NCBI RefSeq assembly: GCF_024758725.1
Contig: NZ_CP096972.1
Location: forward strand, 1,780,001-1,844,000
Direction of reading: 5' to 3'
Length of the DNA: 64,000 nt
Source of the DNA: Sphingomonas sp. SUN039
GTDB lineage: Bacteria > Pseudomonadota > Alphaproteobacteria > Sphingomonadales > Sphingomonadaceae
Made by a program: the position numbers and the translations under genes
The notes under the pieces: generated by a model
Told to the model about the DNA's origin: nothing
Databases searched by the model: none
The model's input: the letters and a program-made list of their open reading frames with translations, nothing else
Part shown: positions 24,687 to 33,317 of the stretch, piece by piece
Layout: the number at the start of each line of letters is the position of its first letter
How positions within the stretch are numbered: position 1 is the first letter of the stretch

Positions 24687-27482
24687 ATGATTCGCGCCGC
24701 CGCGCTCACCCTTCCGCTGATCGCCCTTTCCACCGCCGCCCTGTCCGGCGAAAAGCCGCTCTATGCCGCTGCCCCGGCCTGGATCGTCCCCGCCCCGCCG
24801 CTCGACCCGGCAAAGCTTGGCAGCGACGCCCCAGTCAACCTGGTTCTCGATGTGCAGCAACGTCTGGAAAGCGGGCAGGTGTGGACCTACCGTGAGACGG
24901 TCGAGCGCGCCGCCTCGACGCAGGTGCTCGGACGGATCGGCACGATTTCGATTCCCTGGCAGCCGCAGCACGGCGACCTCATCGTCCACAAGGTCGAAAT
25001 CGTTCGAGGCAGCGAGCATATCGACCTGATCAAGGGCGGCACCCCGTTCACCGTGCTCCGCCGCGAGCAGCAGCTCAACCAGCGCATCCTCGACGGCGTG
25101 CTGACCGCGACAATGCCGGTCGAAGGATTGCGGGTCGGTGACCTGCTGCGGATCGTGGTCTCGACCACGCTCAAGGACGCGACGCTCAAGGGCCGCGTAC
25201 AGAGCGCCGCGCCGCTCGTCTTCCTGCCTGCACGGACGACCTACGCCCGTGCACGGCTGATGTGGCCGAAGGACACCGATATCCGCTGGCAGGCAGGCGA
25301 CGGCGTCGCGCGGACGCCGGTCGAGGCGGGAGGTTTCAAGACGCTCGAAATCACCGGCCCCCTGCCCAAGCTGCCCGAAATCCCTAATGACGCGCCGCTG
25401 CGTTTTCGCCCGATTCCGCTGGTCGAAGCGTCGAGCTTCACCGGCTGGGCCGATGTCGCCACCGTCATGGCCCCGCTGTACAAGACCGACGGCCTGATCG
25501 CGCCGGGCAGCCCGCTCGACGGCGAAGTGGCAAAGATCGCTGCCGCCGAAAGCGACCCGCTGCGCCGTACCGCTGCGACGCTGCGGCTGGTGCAGGACAA
25601 GCTGCGCTACCAGCTCGTGGCGCTCGGCGCAGGCAATTATGTGCCGCAATCCCCGGCGGAAAGCTGGTCGCTGCGATACGGCGACTGCAAGGCCAAGACG
25701 CTGATGCTGCTCGCCATCCTGCACAGGCTGGGGATCGAGGCCGAGCCGGTGATGGCCAGCCTGTCGGCAGGCGATGTCGTCGCGAAGCGTCTGCCTGCCG
25801 CCGCCGCCTTCGACCATGTGCTGGTCAAGGCGACGGTGGGTGGCGAGACGCTGTGGCTCGACGGCACCGGCGCGGGCAGCCGGTTCGAGGATATCCGCGA
25901 CACCCCGCCGCTCGGCTGGGTGCTGCCGGTCCGTGCGACTGGGTCCGACCTGCTCAAAGTGGTGACCCGCGCGCCCGCGCGTCCCGGGTTCGAGGTCGCG
26001 CTCGACCTCGACCAGCGCGCCGGATTTCGCATGCCTGCGCCTTTCACCATCGGCATCACCGTACGCGGCGGCTTTGGCGAGGCGATCCGCATGATGTCGG
26101 CGCAGGCCGACAAGGACCAGCTCGACGAGCTCGTTTCGCGCACCGTCAGTCCGTTCGTGGCGAGCCCTGTGATTGCCAATTACAGCTTCAAGTTCGACGA
26201 AACCGCCGGGACCGCCCAGATCGAGGCGGCGGGTCTGAGCTACACCGGTTGGGATCGCGACAACGAGCGCTGGAAGCTTTCGCTCGACAAGGTGCTGTCG
26301 GCCAATAACTTCTCGCCCGACCGCACCCGACCGGCGTGGCGCGACATTCCGGTGGCGACCGGACGGCCGGGCAGCACGACGGTCACAACGCGCCTGACCT
26401 TGCCCGACGGCGGCAGCGGCTATGCGCTGGAAGGCAAAGGTCCGCTCGACGAGGCGATCGTCGGGGGCAAGGTTGTCCGCACCTCGGTGCTGGCGGGCGG
26501 CGTCTGGACCGTCGTGACGCGCGCCCAGGGCTCGGGTACCGAAATCCCGGCGAGCGCCATCCCCGCCGAGCGCCGCCGCCTCGCCGATCTGAAAGCGCAG
26601 CAGCTCCGCATCGTCGCTCCCGAACCCGCGCCCGCCTATTGGCAGCAGGCCGAAGAGGCCAAGCGCCGCAAGCTGACCGCGCCGATGCTCGCGGTGCTTA
26701 CCAAACGGATTGCCGACAAGCCCGACAAGGCCGACCGTTATGCCGCGCGCGCGTGGTTCAACGCCAGCATCTTCGACCGCACTGCCGCCATCGCCGACCT
26801 GACCCGCGCCATCGAGATCGAGCCGAGCGCCGATCTCCATTTGCGTCGGTCCGCGCTCTATTACGCGCTGTCGGACACAAAAAAGGCGCTGGCCGATGCG
26901 ACCGCGGCGCGCGACCTCGATCCCGAATCGGTCGAGGCGATCACGCGCGTGGCGACCGCGCAAGCGGAGGGCGGCGACCGTGCGGGCGCGCTGGCATTGC
27001 TGGAGGACCGCATCGATGTGGGCGGCGACAACAAGCCCGCATTGCTCGGCGCAAAGGCGCAGATGCTCGCTGACGGCGGCGACCGCGAGGGCGCCTTTGC
27101 GACCGTCGATGCCGCGCTGGTGCAGTTTCCCGGCAACACATCGTTGCTCAACACCCGCTGCTGGATGAAGGGGCTGTTCAACACCGCGCTCGACACCGCT
27201 CTGAAGGACTGCACCAAGGCCATCGAACTCAGCGACGCCAATGTCGCCGCACTCGACAGCCGGGCGCTCGCCTATTTCCGCCTCGGTCGCACCGAGGACG
27301 CGCTGACCGACCTCGAGGCGGTGCTGAAACAATCCCCCGACAAGGCAGAGAGCCTCTACCTGCGCGGCCTGATCCGCCAGCGCAGCGGTAATGCGGCAGG
27401 TGCGGCACTCGACCTGAAGGGCGCAAAAATCATCTGGCCGCGGGTGGCAGAACCCTATGCGAAATACGGCGTGGGTTCTTAG
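24687..27482 (+). CDS. Exported DUF3857-transglutaminase-TPR protein
   Basis: 931 residues. Signal peptide (1-20, TLPLIALSTAALSG). DUF3857-type beta domain (about 55-270); transglutaminase-like domain with Cys334 (RYGDCKAKTLML), the histidine in AFDHVLVKA and aspartate in LWLDGTGAG, an intact triad; a beta-rich middle; then TPR helices (about 690-920). Such periplasmic proteins are common in Bacteroidetes and sphingomonads; their substrate is unknown. ATG 24687 is chosen over GTG 24657 since it starts the signal peptide and has CGGAG upstream. Confidence 0.85.
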   Translation: MIRAAALTLPLIALSTAALSGEKPLYAAAPAWIVPAPPLDPAKLGSDAPVNLVLDVQQRLESGQVWTYRETVERAASTQVLGRIGTISIPWQPQHGDLIVHKVEIVRGSEHIDLIKGGTPFTVLRREQQLNQRILDGVLTATMPVEGLRVGDLLRIVVSTTLKDATLKGRVQSAAPLVFLPARTTYARARLMWPKDTDIRWQAGDGVARTPVEAGGFKTLEITGPLPKLPEIPNDAPLRFRPIPLVEASSFTGWADVATVMAPLYKTDGLIAPGSPLDGEVAKIAAAESDPLRRTAATLRLVQDKLRYQLVALGAGNYVPQSPAESWSLRYGDCKAKTLMLLAILHRLGIEAEPVMASLSAGDVVAKRLPAAAAFDHVLVKATVGGETLWLDGTGAGSRFEDIRDTPPLGWVLPVRATGSDLLKVVTRAPARPGFEVALDLDQRAGFRMPAPFTIGITVRGGFGEAIRMMSAQADKDQLDELVSRTVSPFVASPVIANYSFKFDETAGTAQIEAAGLSYTGWDRDNERWKLSLDKVLSANNFSPDRTRPAWRDIPVATGRPGSTTVTTRLTLPDGGSGYALEGKGPLDEAIVGGKVVRTSVLAGGVWTVVTRAQGSGTEIPASAIPAERRRLADLKAQQLRIVAPEPAPAYWQQAEEAKRRKLTAPMLAVLTKRIADKPDKADRYAARAWFNASIFDRTAAIADLTRAIEIEPSADLHLRRSALYYALSDTKKALADATAARDLDPESVEAITRVATAQAEGGDRAGALALLEDRIDVGGDNKPALLGAKAQMLADGGDREGAFATVDAALVQFPGNTSLLNTRCWMKGLFNTALDTALKDCTKAIELSDANVAALDSRALAYFRLGRTEDALTDLEAVLKQSPDKAESLYLRGLIRQRSGNAAGAALDLKGAKIIWPRVAEPYAKYGVGS

Positions 27483-27590
27483 GCGAACCCCGGGTTTTCG
27501 ACGTTAATCGCGCGATAACCACCCTGTTTGTTTTTTGCACATAGTCGCGCTTCCGTGTTACATTCGTGCAAACTTTCGGGGGAGGGCGTC

Positions 27591-29450
27591 ATGCGGAGCC
27601 AACCGAGTCGTTTGGGCATCATTATCCTGACCCTGTGTGCGCTTGCGGGTTGTGCCCAGCGCTGGGCAGGGCCGCCGTTGCCGAATTCGGCACCGCAAGG
27701 GTGGAGCGCGAAACAGCAGATCGCCTGGTATCGCGGATCGCAGGGATCACGACTGATTCCGCAGGCATGGCTGGCCGCGTTGGAGGACGCCAATTCGACG
27801 ACAATGTTCATGGACCCGGCCAATTTCGCGCGATTCAACTATCTGCCGCCCGCGCCCGGCGAGACGGCGACCTTGCCCATCGGCTTTGCCCGCGACGCGC
27901 AATCCGACAAGGGGCTGCCCGTCACCGGTCTGCGCTGGTTCAAGGGTCAGGGCCAGCGCGAACCCTGGGTCGGCCTGAACTGCGCTGCCTGCCACACCGC
28001 CGAAATCAGCCATGGCGGCACGACCGTCCGCGTCGACGGCGCGCCGACGCTTGCCGATTTTCAAGGGTTTACCGGCGCGCTGCGGCTGGCGATGCACGCC
28101 ACCGTTGCCGATCCGGCAAAATGGGCACGCTTCGAGGGGCGGGTCGTCGCTCCGCGCCGCAGCAGCGAGCGCAGCGACACGCGCATCGACGGCGACCGTG
28201 CGATGCTCAAGGGTGCCTTCGCCGCACTGCTCGCGCACCTCGACGAGCTTGCCCTCTATAACGCGACCGACAGCGTCTATGGCTACGGTCGCCTCGATGC
28301 GGTCGGACATATCCTGAACAAGGTCGCCTATCTCAACGCCGACCCCATGCCGATCCGCGGCGAACCGAACGCCCCGGTCAGCTATCCCTTCATCTGGAAC
28401 GCCGGTCAGCACGATTACGTCCAGTGGAACGGGCTGGTGCCGAACAATTTCGACCTTGCAGGGATCAAGCTGCCCGCCATCGGCCCGCTCGTCCGCAACA
28501 CCAGCGAAGTCGTCGGCGTGTTTGCCGATATGAAAACCAGGGAGAAGGTCGGACTCGGGGGCTATCGGTCGAGCGTTGCGATCAACAATCTGCACGCGCT
28601 CGAACGCCAGCTGGGCGGCCTGATGTCCCCGGCCTGGCCGGCCGCGTTCGGCGCGCTGGATCAGGTGGACGTCGATGCGGGCAAGCGGCTGTTCGCCGGT
28701 TTCGGCTGCGTGTCGTGCCACGAGCCGCTCGAACGCGGCGACCAAAAGACGCCGATAGTCGCACGAATGTCGCCGATCTGGGGTGCGAATGGCGTCGGCA
28801 CCGACCCGTGGATGGTGTGCAACACCTTCACCTATCAGGCAAAAGGGGGGTTGCTGACCGGCACCAAGAGCACGATTTTCAGCGGCCCGCCCTTGCCCGG
28901 TCTCGGCCCGACGGCGGGGTATCTGAAAACACAGGCTGTCGGCGTCCTGCTTGCCAACAAGGAAAAGGTCATCTGGATCCTCGCCAAAGATGCGCTAGGC
29001 ATCGGCAGCGAGATTTTCGTCGAGGAGGCCGGCGTCGAGAAGCAGCGACCGGGCAATCAGATCGACGCAGCCATACGTCTGCAGGCCTGCAAGGACGCGA
29101 CCGCCGCCGCTGCCTCGGATCCGCCCGAAAGCCAGAACCGCCGAACGCTCGCGTACAAGGCGCGACCGCTCAACGGCATCTGGGCCACCGCGCCCTATCT
29201 CCACAACGGGTCGGTAAAGTCGCTTTACGAACTGCTGTTGCCGCCCGCGCAGCGCGACCGCGAATTCTGGGTGGGCAACCGCGAGTTCGATGTGGTGAAC
29301 GTCGGGTTCCTCGATGCGCCGGGGCCGCGCGTGTCGCTGTTCCGCGCGAACACCGGCAACGGCAACTCGAACGCAGGCCATGATTACGGCAATGCGCGGA
29401 TGACCGAGACGGAGCGCCGCCAGCTCGTCGCTTATATGAAGTCGCTGTGA
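27591..29450 (+). CDS. Di-haem c-type cytochrome lipoprotein (cytochrome c peroxidase-like)
   Basis: 619 residues. Lipoprotein signal (lipobox LAGC, Cys17). Two haem c sites: CAACH at 131-135 and CVSCH at 373-377. The segment KARPLNGIWATAPYLHNGSVKSLYELL near the end is typical of the di-haem oxidoreductase (DHOR/CcP-like) family. It should transfer electrons in the periplasm; peroxidase activity is not certain. GGGGGAGGG before the ATG is a very strong ribosome site. The stop overlaps the start of the trypsin-like protease (GTGA), so both are made together. Confidence 0.87.
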   Translation: MRSQPSRLGIIILTLCALAGCAQRWAGPPLPNSAPQGWSAKQQIAWYRGSQGSRLIPQAWLAALEDANSTTMFMDPANFARFNYLPPAPGETATLPIGFARDAQSDKGLPVTGLRWFKGQGQREPWVGLNCAACHTAEISHGGTTVRVDGAPTLADFQGFTGALRLAMHATVADPAKWARFEGRVVAPRRSSERSDTRIDGDRAMLKGAFAALLAHLDELALYNATDSVYGYGRLDAVGHILNKVAYLNADPMPIRGEPNAPVSYPFIWNAGQHDYVQWNGLVPNNFDLAGIKLPAIGPLVRNTSEVVGVFADMKTREKVGLGGYRSSVAINNLHALERQLGGLMSPAWPAAFGALDQVDVDAGKRLFAGFGCVSCHEPLERGDQKTPIVARMSPIWGANGVGTDPWMVCNTFTYQAKGGLLTGTKSTIFSGPPLPGLGPTAGYLKTQAVGVLLANKEKVIWILAKDALGIGSEIFVEEAGVEKQRPGNQIDAAIRLQACKDATAAAASDPPESQNRRTLAYKARPLNGIWATAPYLHNGSVKSLYELLLPPAQRDREFWVGNREFDVVNVGFLDAPGPRVSLFRANTGNGNSNAGHDYGNARMTETERRQLVAYMKSL

Positions 29451-30415
29451 AGCGCCCCGCCCCCGGTCGGCGGGGCATGGCCGCCGCCGCGTTCCGCAAG
29501 GGACTGACTGCTCTCGACACGCCGCGCGCCCCACCGCCCTACGAGACCGGGGTTCGCGCCGCCGCCGTGCCCGCCGCCGACCTGCTCGCGCTCGGGCGGA
29601 TGGTCGAAACCAATGGCGGCAGCGCGCTCGAGGATGTCGCGGGCTTCGACGCTTTTCGCGCGCGCAATCGCGGCCTTTTCCCGCTGGCCGCACTGCCGAC
29701 GGTGGCGGGCGCGGGAGCCAATGCGGGCAGCGACGGCTTCGCCCTCGAAAACGTCATCGGGCGCGACAACCTCGTCCCCGTGCCCGACACCACCGCGCTG
29801 CCGTGGCGCAGCATCGCGCTGCTCTCGATCACCTATGAGGACGGCAATCGGGCGACCGGCACCGCGTGGTTCGCGGGCGAACGGACGCTCGGCACCGCAG
29901 GGCATAACATCCGCCATCCCCGTTTCGGCAAGGCAACCGAGATCATGGTGTCGCCTGCGTACGATGGCAGCACCGCCCCCTTCGGTACCTTCCGCGCGAC
30001 GCAGACCTGGGCCGATCCACGCTGGCTGGCGGGCGACACCGACCCTGTGCTCGATTTCGGCGCGCTCGGAATCGACGACGCGACCGTGGGCCAGCGGCTC
30101 GGCTGGTTCGGCGTTGCAGCGTACGACAACCGTCAGCTTTCGAATATGCTGCTCAACGTCAGCGGCTACCCGACCGACCGCCAGCCGCGCACCCAGCATT
30201 TCAACGGCGGCCGCCTCGACGATATGGATGCCGCTTTCCTGCGCTACACCTTCGACACCGTCGGCGGGATGAGCGGCGCGCCGATCTTCGCACGCTTCGA
30301 CACCCAGCGTGTTGTTGTCGGCATCCACACCTCGGGCAATGACCGCGCCAACCGCGCGCGGCGCGTCGATGCCGATATTTTTGCGGCGCTCCAGCGCTTC
30401 GCCGCGCTCGGCTGA
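29447..30415 (+). CDS. Trypsin-like serine protease (glutamyl endopeptidase type)
   Basis: 322 residues. A chymotrypsin-fold triad is visible: His153 (GTAGHNI), Asp203 (VLDFGALGI), Ser276 (GGMSGAPIF), with GIHTSG as the substrate wall, close to V8/glutamyl endopeptidases. No signal peptide is seen although neighbours are exported; the first 130 residues are a low-complexity Ala-rich region that could be a pro-region. GTG start coupled to the cytochrome stop. The natural target is unknown; the pairing hints at a joint envelope function. Confidence 0.82.
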   Translation: MKRPAPGRRGMAAAAFRKGLTALDTPRAPPPYETGVRAAAVPAADLLALGRMVETNGGSALEDVAGFDAFRARNRGLFPLAALPTVAGAGANAGSDGFALENVIGRDNLVPVPDTTALPWRSIALLSITYEDGNRATGTAWFAGERTLGTAGHNIRHPRFGKATEIMVSPAYDGSTAPFGTFRATQTWADPRWLAGDTDPVLDFGALGIDDATVGQRLGWFGVAAYDNRQLSNMLLNVSGYPTDRQPRTQHFNGGRLDDMDAAFLRYTFDTVGGMSGAPIFARFDTQRVVVGIHTSGNDRANRARRVDADIFAALQRFAALG

Positions 30416-30423
30416 CCCGCGCA

Positions 30424-30440
30424 CGGGCGGGATGCGCCCG
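30424..30440 (+). terminator. Weak GC hairpin after the protease gene
   Basis: CGGGCG-GGATG-CGCCCG with only CCTTG behind it. It may end the cytochrome-protease transcript before secE. The remainder of the gap 30441-30559 shows only AAGGA before secE. Confidence 0.35.
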
Positions 30441-30559
30441 CCTTGCCATCCCCCTTCCCCGTCGCTATGTCAGCGGCTTCGCGACATCGGCGAGCCTCTC
30501 TTTTCCGCAGCAGCGGGGCCGGGCGGCTGTCCGGAAGCGTATGATAAGGAAACGACGCA

Positions 30560-30760
30560 GTGGCACGCACATCTCCCGGTGAATTCGTCCGCCAGGTTCA
30601 GGCCGAAACCAAAAAGGTCGTGTGGCCGACGGGACGCGAGACGATGCAGACGACCCTGATGGTCGTGCTGATGGCTGTGCTCCTCGCCGTATTCTTCTTC
30701 GCGCTCGACAGCGCGTTCAGCGGGATCGTCCAGTTCCTGCTGGGCTTTGTCGCCAAATAA
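30560..30760 (+). CDS. secE: Preprotein translocase subunit SecE
   Basis: 66 residues with one membrane helix (about 33-60, MVVLMAVLLAVFFFALDSAF) after the conserved FVRQVQAETKKVVWPTGRET block. It holds SecY in the SecYEG channel. The short single-helix form is usual outside gamma-proteobacteria. GTG start with AAGGA eight bases upstream. It lies 23 bases before nusG, the classical pair. Confidence 0.96.
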   Translation: MARTSPGEFVRQVQAETKKVVWPTGRETMQTTLMVVLMAVLLAVFFFALDSAFSGIVQFLLGFVAK

Positions 30761-30783
30761 CAAACAGATCACAGGGACTTTCC

Positions 30784-31320
30784 ATGTCGCGTTGGTACAT
30801 CATTCACGCCTATTCGGGGTTCGAGAACAAGGTCCGCGAGGCCATTTTGGCGGACGCGACGCGGCTGGGGCTCGAGCCGTTCGTCGAATCGGTCGAAGTG
30901 CCGACCGAGACGGTGACCGAAGTTCGTCGCGGCAAGAAGGTGCAGTCCGAACGCAAGTTCTTCCCGGGCTATGTGCTGGCCAAGCTGAGCATGACCGACG
31001 ACGTCTATCACCTGATCAAGAACCAGCCGAAGGTCACCGGCTTCCTCGGCAGCAGCGGCAAGCCGCAGGCGATCAGCGAGGCCGAAGCCGCGCGCATCCT
31101 CAACACCAAGGAAGAAGCCGCTGCCGCGCCCAAGCAGAAGATCAAGGTCGATTACGAGATCGGCGATTCGGTCAAGGTGCTCGAAGGGCCGTTCGCGAGC
31201 TTCAACGGCATCGTCGAGGAACTCGATTTCGACCGCAGCCGCGTCAAGGTGTCGGTGTCGATCTTCGGTCGCGCGACGCCAGTCGAACTCGAGTTCGAGC
31301 AGGTCGAGCGATCGAAGTGA
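30784..31320 (+). CDS. nusG: Transcription elongation factor NusG
   Basis: 178 residues. The NGN domain (WYIIHAYSGFENKVREAI, KFFPGYVLAKLSMTDDVYHLIKN split by VQSER) is followed by a KOW domain (GDSVKVLEGPF, ASFNGIVEELD) at about 124-178. It binds RNA polymerase and links it to Rho and to ribosomes. The start at 30784 gives the standard MSRWYIIHAYSG N-terminus. It ends the secE-nusG unit; a hairpin at 31404-31428 (AGTCAGCGG/CCGCTGACT) and a better terminator at 31477-31497 follow. Confidence 0.97.
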   Translation: MSRWYIIHAYSGFENKVREAILADATRLGLEPFVESVEVPTETVTEVRRGKKVQSERKFFPGYVLAKLSMTDDVYHLIKNQPKVTGFLGSSGKPQAISEAEAARILNTKEEAAAAPKQKIKVDYEIGDSVKVLEGPFASFNGIVEELDFDRSRVKVSVSIFGRATPVELEFEQVERSK

Positions 31321-31476
31321 TTGGCGGCAGCTAATCGCATCTGAGCGCTCGACCGGACGGCGGGCGAGGCAGCGGCGGAGCCGCGACATCGACCCGACCG
31401 ACGAGTCAGCGGATTTACGCCGCTGACTTCCTACTTTGCGGTGCAAATTCCCAATAGTCCGCATGGCGTTGACTGC

Positions 31477-31497
31477 GCTGCAACGCAGCAATTTTTT
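31477..31497 (+). terminator. Terminator after secE-nusG
   Basis: GCTGC-AAC-GCAGC followed by AATTTTTT. The stem is short, but the T-run is the best in this gap. A second hairpin with a 9-bp stem and no T-run lies at 31404-31428. Confidence 0.55.
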
Positions 31498-31525
31498 AAC
31501 CGCTTGTAATTAAACGCGATTCGAA

Positions 31526-31542
31526 TTGGCACGGTCGCTGCA
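31526..31542 (+). promoter_or_regulatory. Sigma-54-type -24/-12 promoter before the PspC gene
   Basis: TTGGCACGGTCGCTGCA matches the RpoN consensus TTGGCACG-N4-TTGCA at all but one base (CTGC for TTGC); GG and GC are exactly 10 bases apart. The expected start of transcription is near 31553, giving a 32-base leader to the ATG at 31585. Confidence 0.6.
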
Positions 31543-31584
31543 ATAGCTCCGGCAACGCCAACTTCATGCCGGAACCTTCAGCTC

Positions 31585-31890
31585 ATGACCGACACGCTCC
31601 TCGCCCTCGTCCGCCGCGACGACACCTTCTTCGGCGTTTGCCAGGCCGTCGGCGACGACTTCGGTTTCAATCCGAACTGGTTGCGCGTTGCGCTGGCGCT
31701 GCCGGTGATCTTCAACCCGTGGATGTCGGTTGTCGCCTATGTGGTGCTGGCACTGGCGGTCGTTGCATCGCGTCTTGCCGCACCGGTGCGCGCAACCTCC
31801 GTCCGGGCATCCGCGACGGTCGAGCCGACCGATCCAGTCGCCGTCCCTGCCGCCGCCAATGGCGTGGAAGAACTTGCACTCGCGGCCTGA
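31585..31890 (+). CDS. PspC-domain membrane protein
   Basis: 101 residues. A PspC-type domain: DDTFFGVCQAVGDDFGFNPN followed by a membrane helix pair region (LRVALALPVIFNPWMSVVAYVVLALAVVAS, about 36-65) and an Ala/Val-rich tail. PspC is an inner-membrane sensor of envelope stress in the phage-shock response, a sigma-54-controlled system in enterobacteria. No pspA or pspB is nearby. It stands alone between nusG and rplK. Confidence 0.8.
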   Translation: MTDTLLALVRRDDTFFGVCQAVGDDFGFNPNWLRVALALPVIFNPWMSVVAYVVLALAVVASRLAAPVRATSVRASATVEPTDPVAVPAAANGVEELALAA

Positions 31891-32063
31891 AGCACGCCGG
31901 GTGAAGTCTGCCCTTCCCTTCGCGCGCGCTTTCGTCTAACGGCGCGCGCTTCCGGTCATTCGGGAACATCTGCGGGAGGCAGGCTTCGGCCAGCCGTTCG
32001 GACCGCTAAACTTGAACCACGGCGTAGCGGTCTACCGCGAAGCCGCAACATAAAGAGTGAGAC

Positions 32064-32495
32064 ATGGCTAAGAAGATCGCGGGTTATATCAACCTGCACG
32101 TCCCCGCCGGCGACGCAAAACCGGCACCGCCGATCGGCCCGGCTCTGGGCCAGCGCGGCGTGAACATCATGGAATTCTGCAAGGCGTTCAACGCATCGAC
32201 GGGTTCGGAGGAAAAGGGCACGCCCATTCCCACCACGATCACCGTCTATGCCGACAAGAGCTTTTCGTTCGTCACCAAGACGCCGCCCGCAAGCTTCCTG
32301 CTCAAGAAGGCTGCCGGTCTGAAGTCGGGTTCGAAGGAACCGGGCAAGGTCGGCGCGGGCAAGATCGCGCGCAGCAAGGTCGCCGAGATCGCCACGCTCA
32401 AGATGAAGGACCTCAACGCCAACGACATCGAGGCCGCGACGCGGATCATCGAAGGCAGCGCCCGCGCAATGGGCCTCGACGTGGTGGAGGGCTGA
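32064..32495 (+). CDS. rplK: 50S ribosomal protein L11
   Basis: 143 residues, full length: [29 protein letters not shown], the proline-rich [16 protein letters not shown] hinge, and [19 protein letters not shown]. It binds 23S rRNA in the GTPase-associated centre. It is two bases before rplA. The 172-base leader (31892-32063) has a GCGCGC/GCGCGC hairpin near 31921-31950 and may contain the L1-binding control site usual here, but I could not define it. Confidence 0.97.
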   Translation: MAKKIAGYINLHVPAGDAKPAPPIGPALGQRGVNIMEFCKAFNASTGSEEKGTPIPTTITVYADKSFSFVTKTPPASFLLKKAAGLKSGSKEPGKVGAGKIARSKVAEIATLKMKDLNANDIEAATRIIEGSARAMGLDVVEG

Positions 32496-32497
32496 AC

Positions 32498-33193
32498 ATG
32501 GCATTCGTGAGCAAGAAGGCGAAGAAGCTCGCCGAAACCGTCGACACGCTGAAATTGCACGGCGTCGATGAAGCGATTGCGCTGGCCAAGGGCAATGCGA
32601 CATCGAAGTTCGACGAAACCATCGAAGTCGCGCTCGCACTCGGCGTCGATCCGCGCCACGCCGACCAGATGGTCCGCGGTGTCGTGACACTGCCCAAGGG
32701 GACCGGCAAGACAGTGCGCGTCGGCGTGTTCGCCAAGGGCGCCAAGGCCGACGAAGCCCGCGAAGCCGGTGCCGATGTCGTCGGGGCCGAAGACCTGCTC
32801 GAAATCGTCCAGGGTGGCACCATCGATTTCGACCGTTGCATCGCGACACCCGACATGATGGGCCTCGTGGGCCGTCTGGGTAAGGTTCTCGGGCCGAAGG
32901 GCATGATGCCGAACCCCAAGCTCGGCACCGTCACGATGAACGTCGGCGAAGCGGTCAAGGCAGCCAAGGGCGGCCAGATCGAATATCGCGTCGAAAAGGC
33001 CGGCATCATCCACTCTGGCATTGGCAAGGCGAGCTTCCCCGCCGCCGACCTGCGCGCGAACTTCGACGCGCTGGTCGATGCCGTGGTCAAGGCCAAGCCG
33101 TCGGGCGCGAAAGGCAAATATCTGAAAAAGATCGCGGTCTCGTCGACGATGGGGCCGGGGATTAAGGTCGATGTCGCGGAAGTCGCGGCGTAA
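32498..33193 (+). CDS. rplA: 50S ribosomal protein L1
   Basis: 231 residues. Family blocks: [56 protein letters not shown] and [11 protein letters not shown]. It binds 23S rRNA at the L1 stalk and represses its own operon by binding the leader of rplK in many bacteria. It ends the rplKA unit at a strong terminator (33220-33249), so unlike E. coli it is not continuous with rplJL. Confidence 0.97.
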   Translation: MAFVSKKAKKLAETVDTLKLHGVDEAIALAKGNATSKFDETIEVALALGVDPRHADQMVRGVVTLPKGTGKTVRVGVFAKGAKADEAREAGADVVGAEDLLEIVQGGTIDFDRCIATPDMMGLVGRLGKVLGPKGMMPNPKLGTVTMNVGEAVKAAKGGQIEYRVEKAGIIHSGIGKASFPAADLRANFDALVDAVVKAKPSGAKGKYLKKIAVSSTMGPGIKVDVAEVAA

Positions 33194-33219
33194 CGCTTTC
33201 GATCTGCACTGAACACGAG

Positions 33220-33249
33220 GGGCCGGGGCAGCAATGCGCCGGCCCTTTT
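33220..33249 (+). terminator. Terminator after rplKA
   Basis: GGGCCGG (33220-33226) and CCGGCCC (33239-33245) stem followed by TTTT. It cleanly ends the L11-L1 unit before the transpeptidase genes. Confidence 0.85.
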
Positions 33250-33317
33250 CGTTGGATAATGAAAACAACGATAAACGCAGTTCCATCGGCGGGCCGGACG
33301 CGGTATTTGCGCGCCCC

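Noticed and set aside
24213-27332. Very long minus-strand open frame (1039 codons)
   Set aside because: It is antisense to the DUF3857 gene in a GC-rich genome, Arg/Gly/His-rich and without any family motif; a typical shadow frame.
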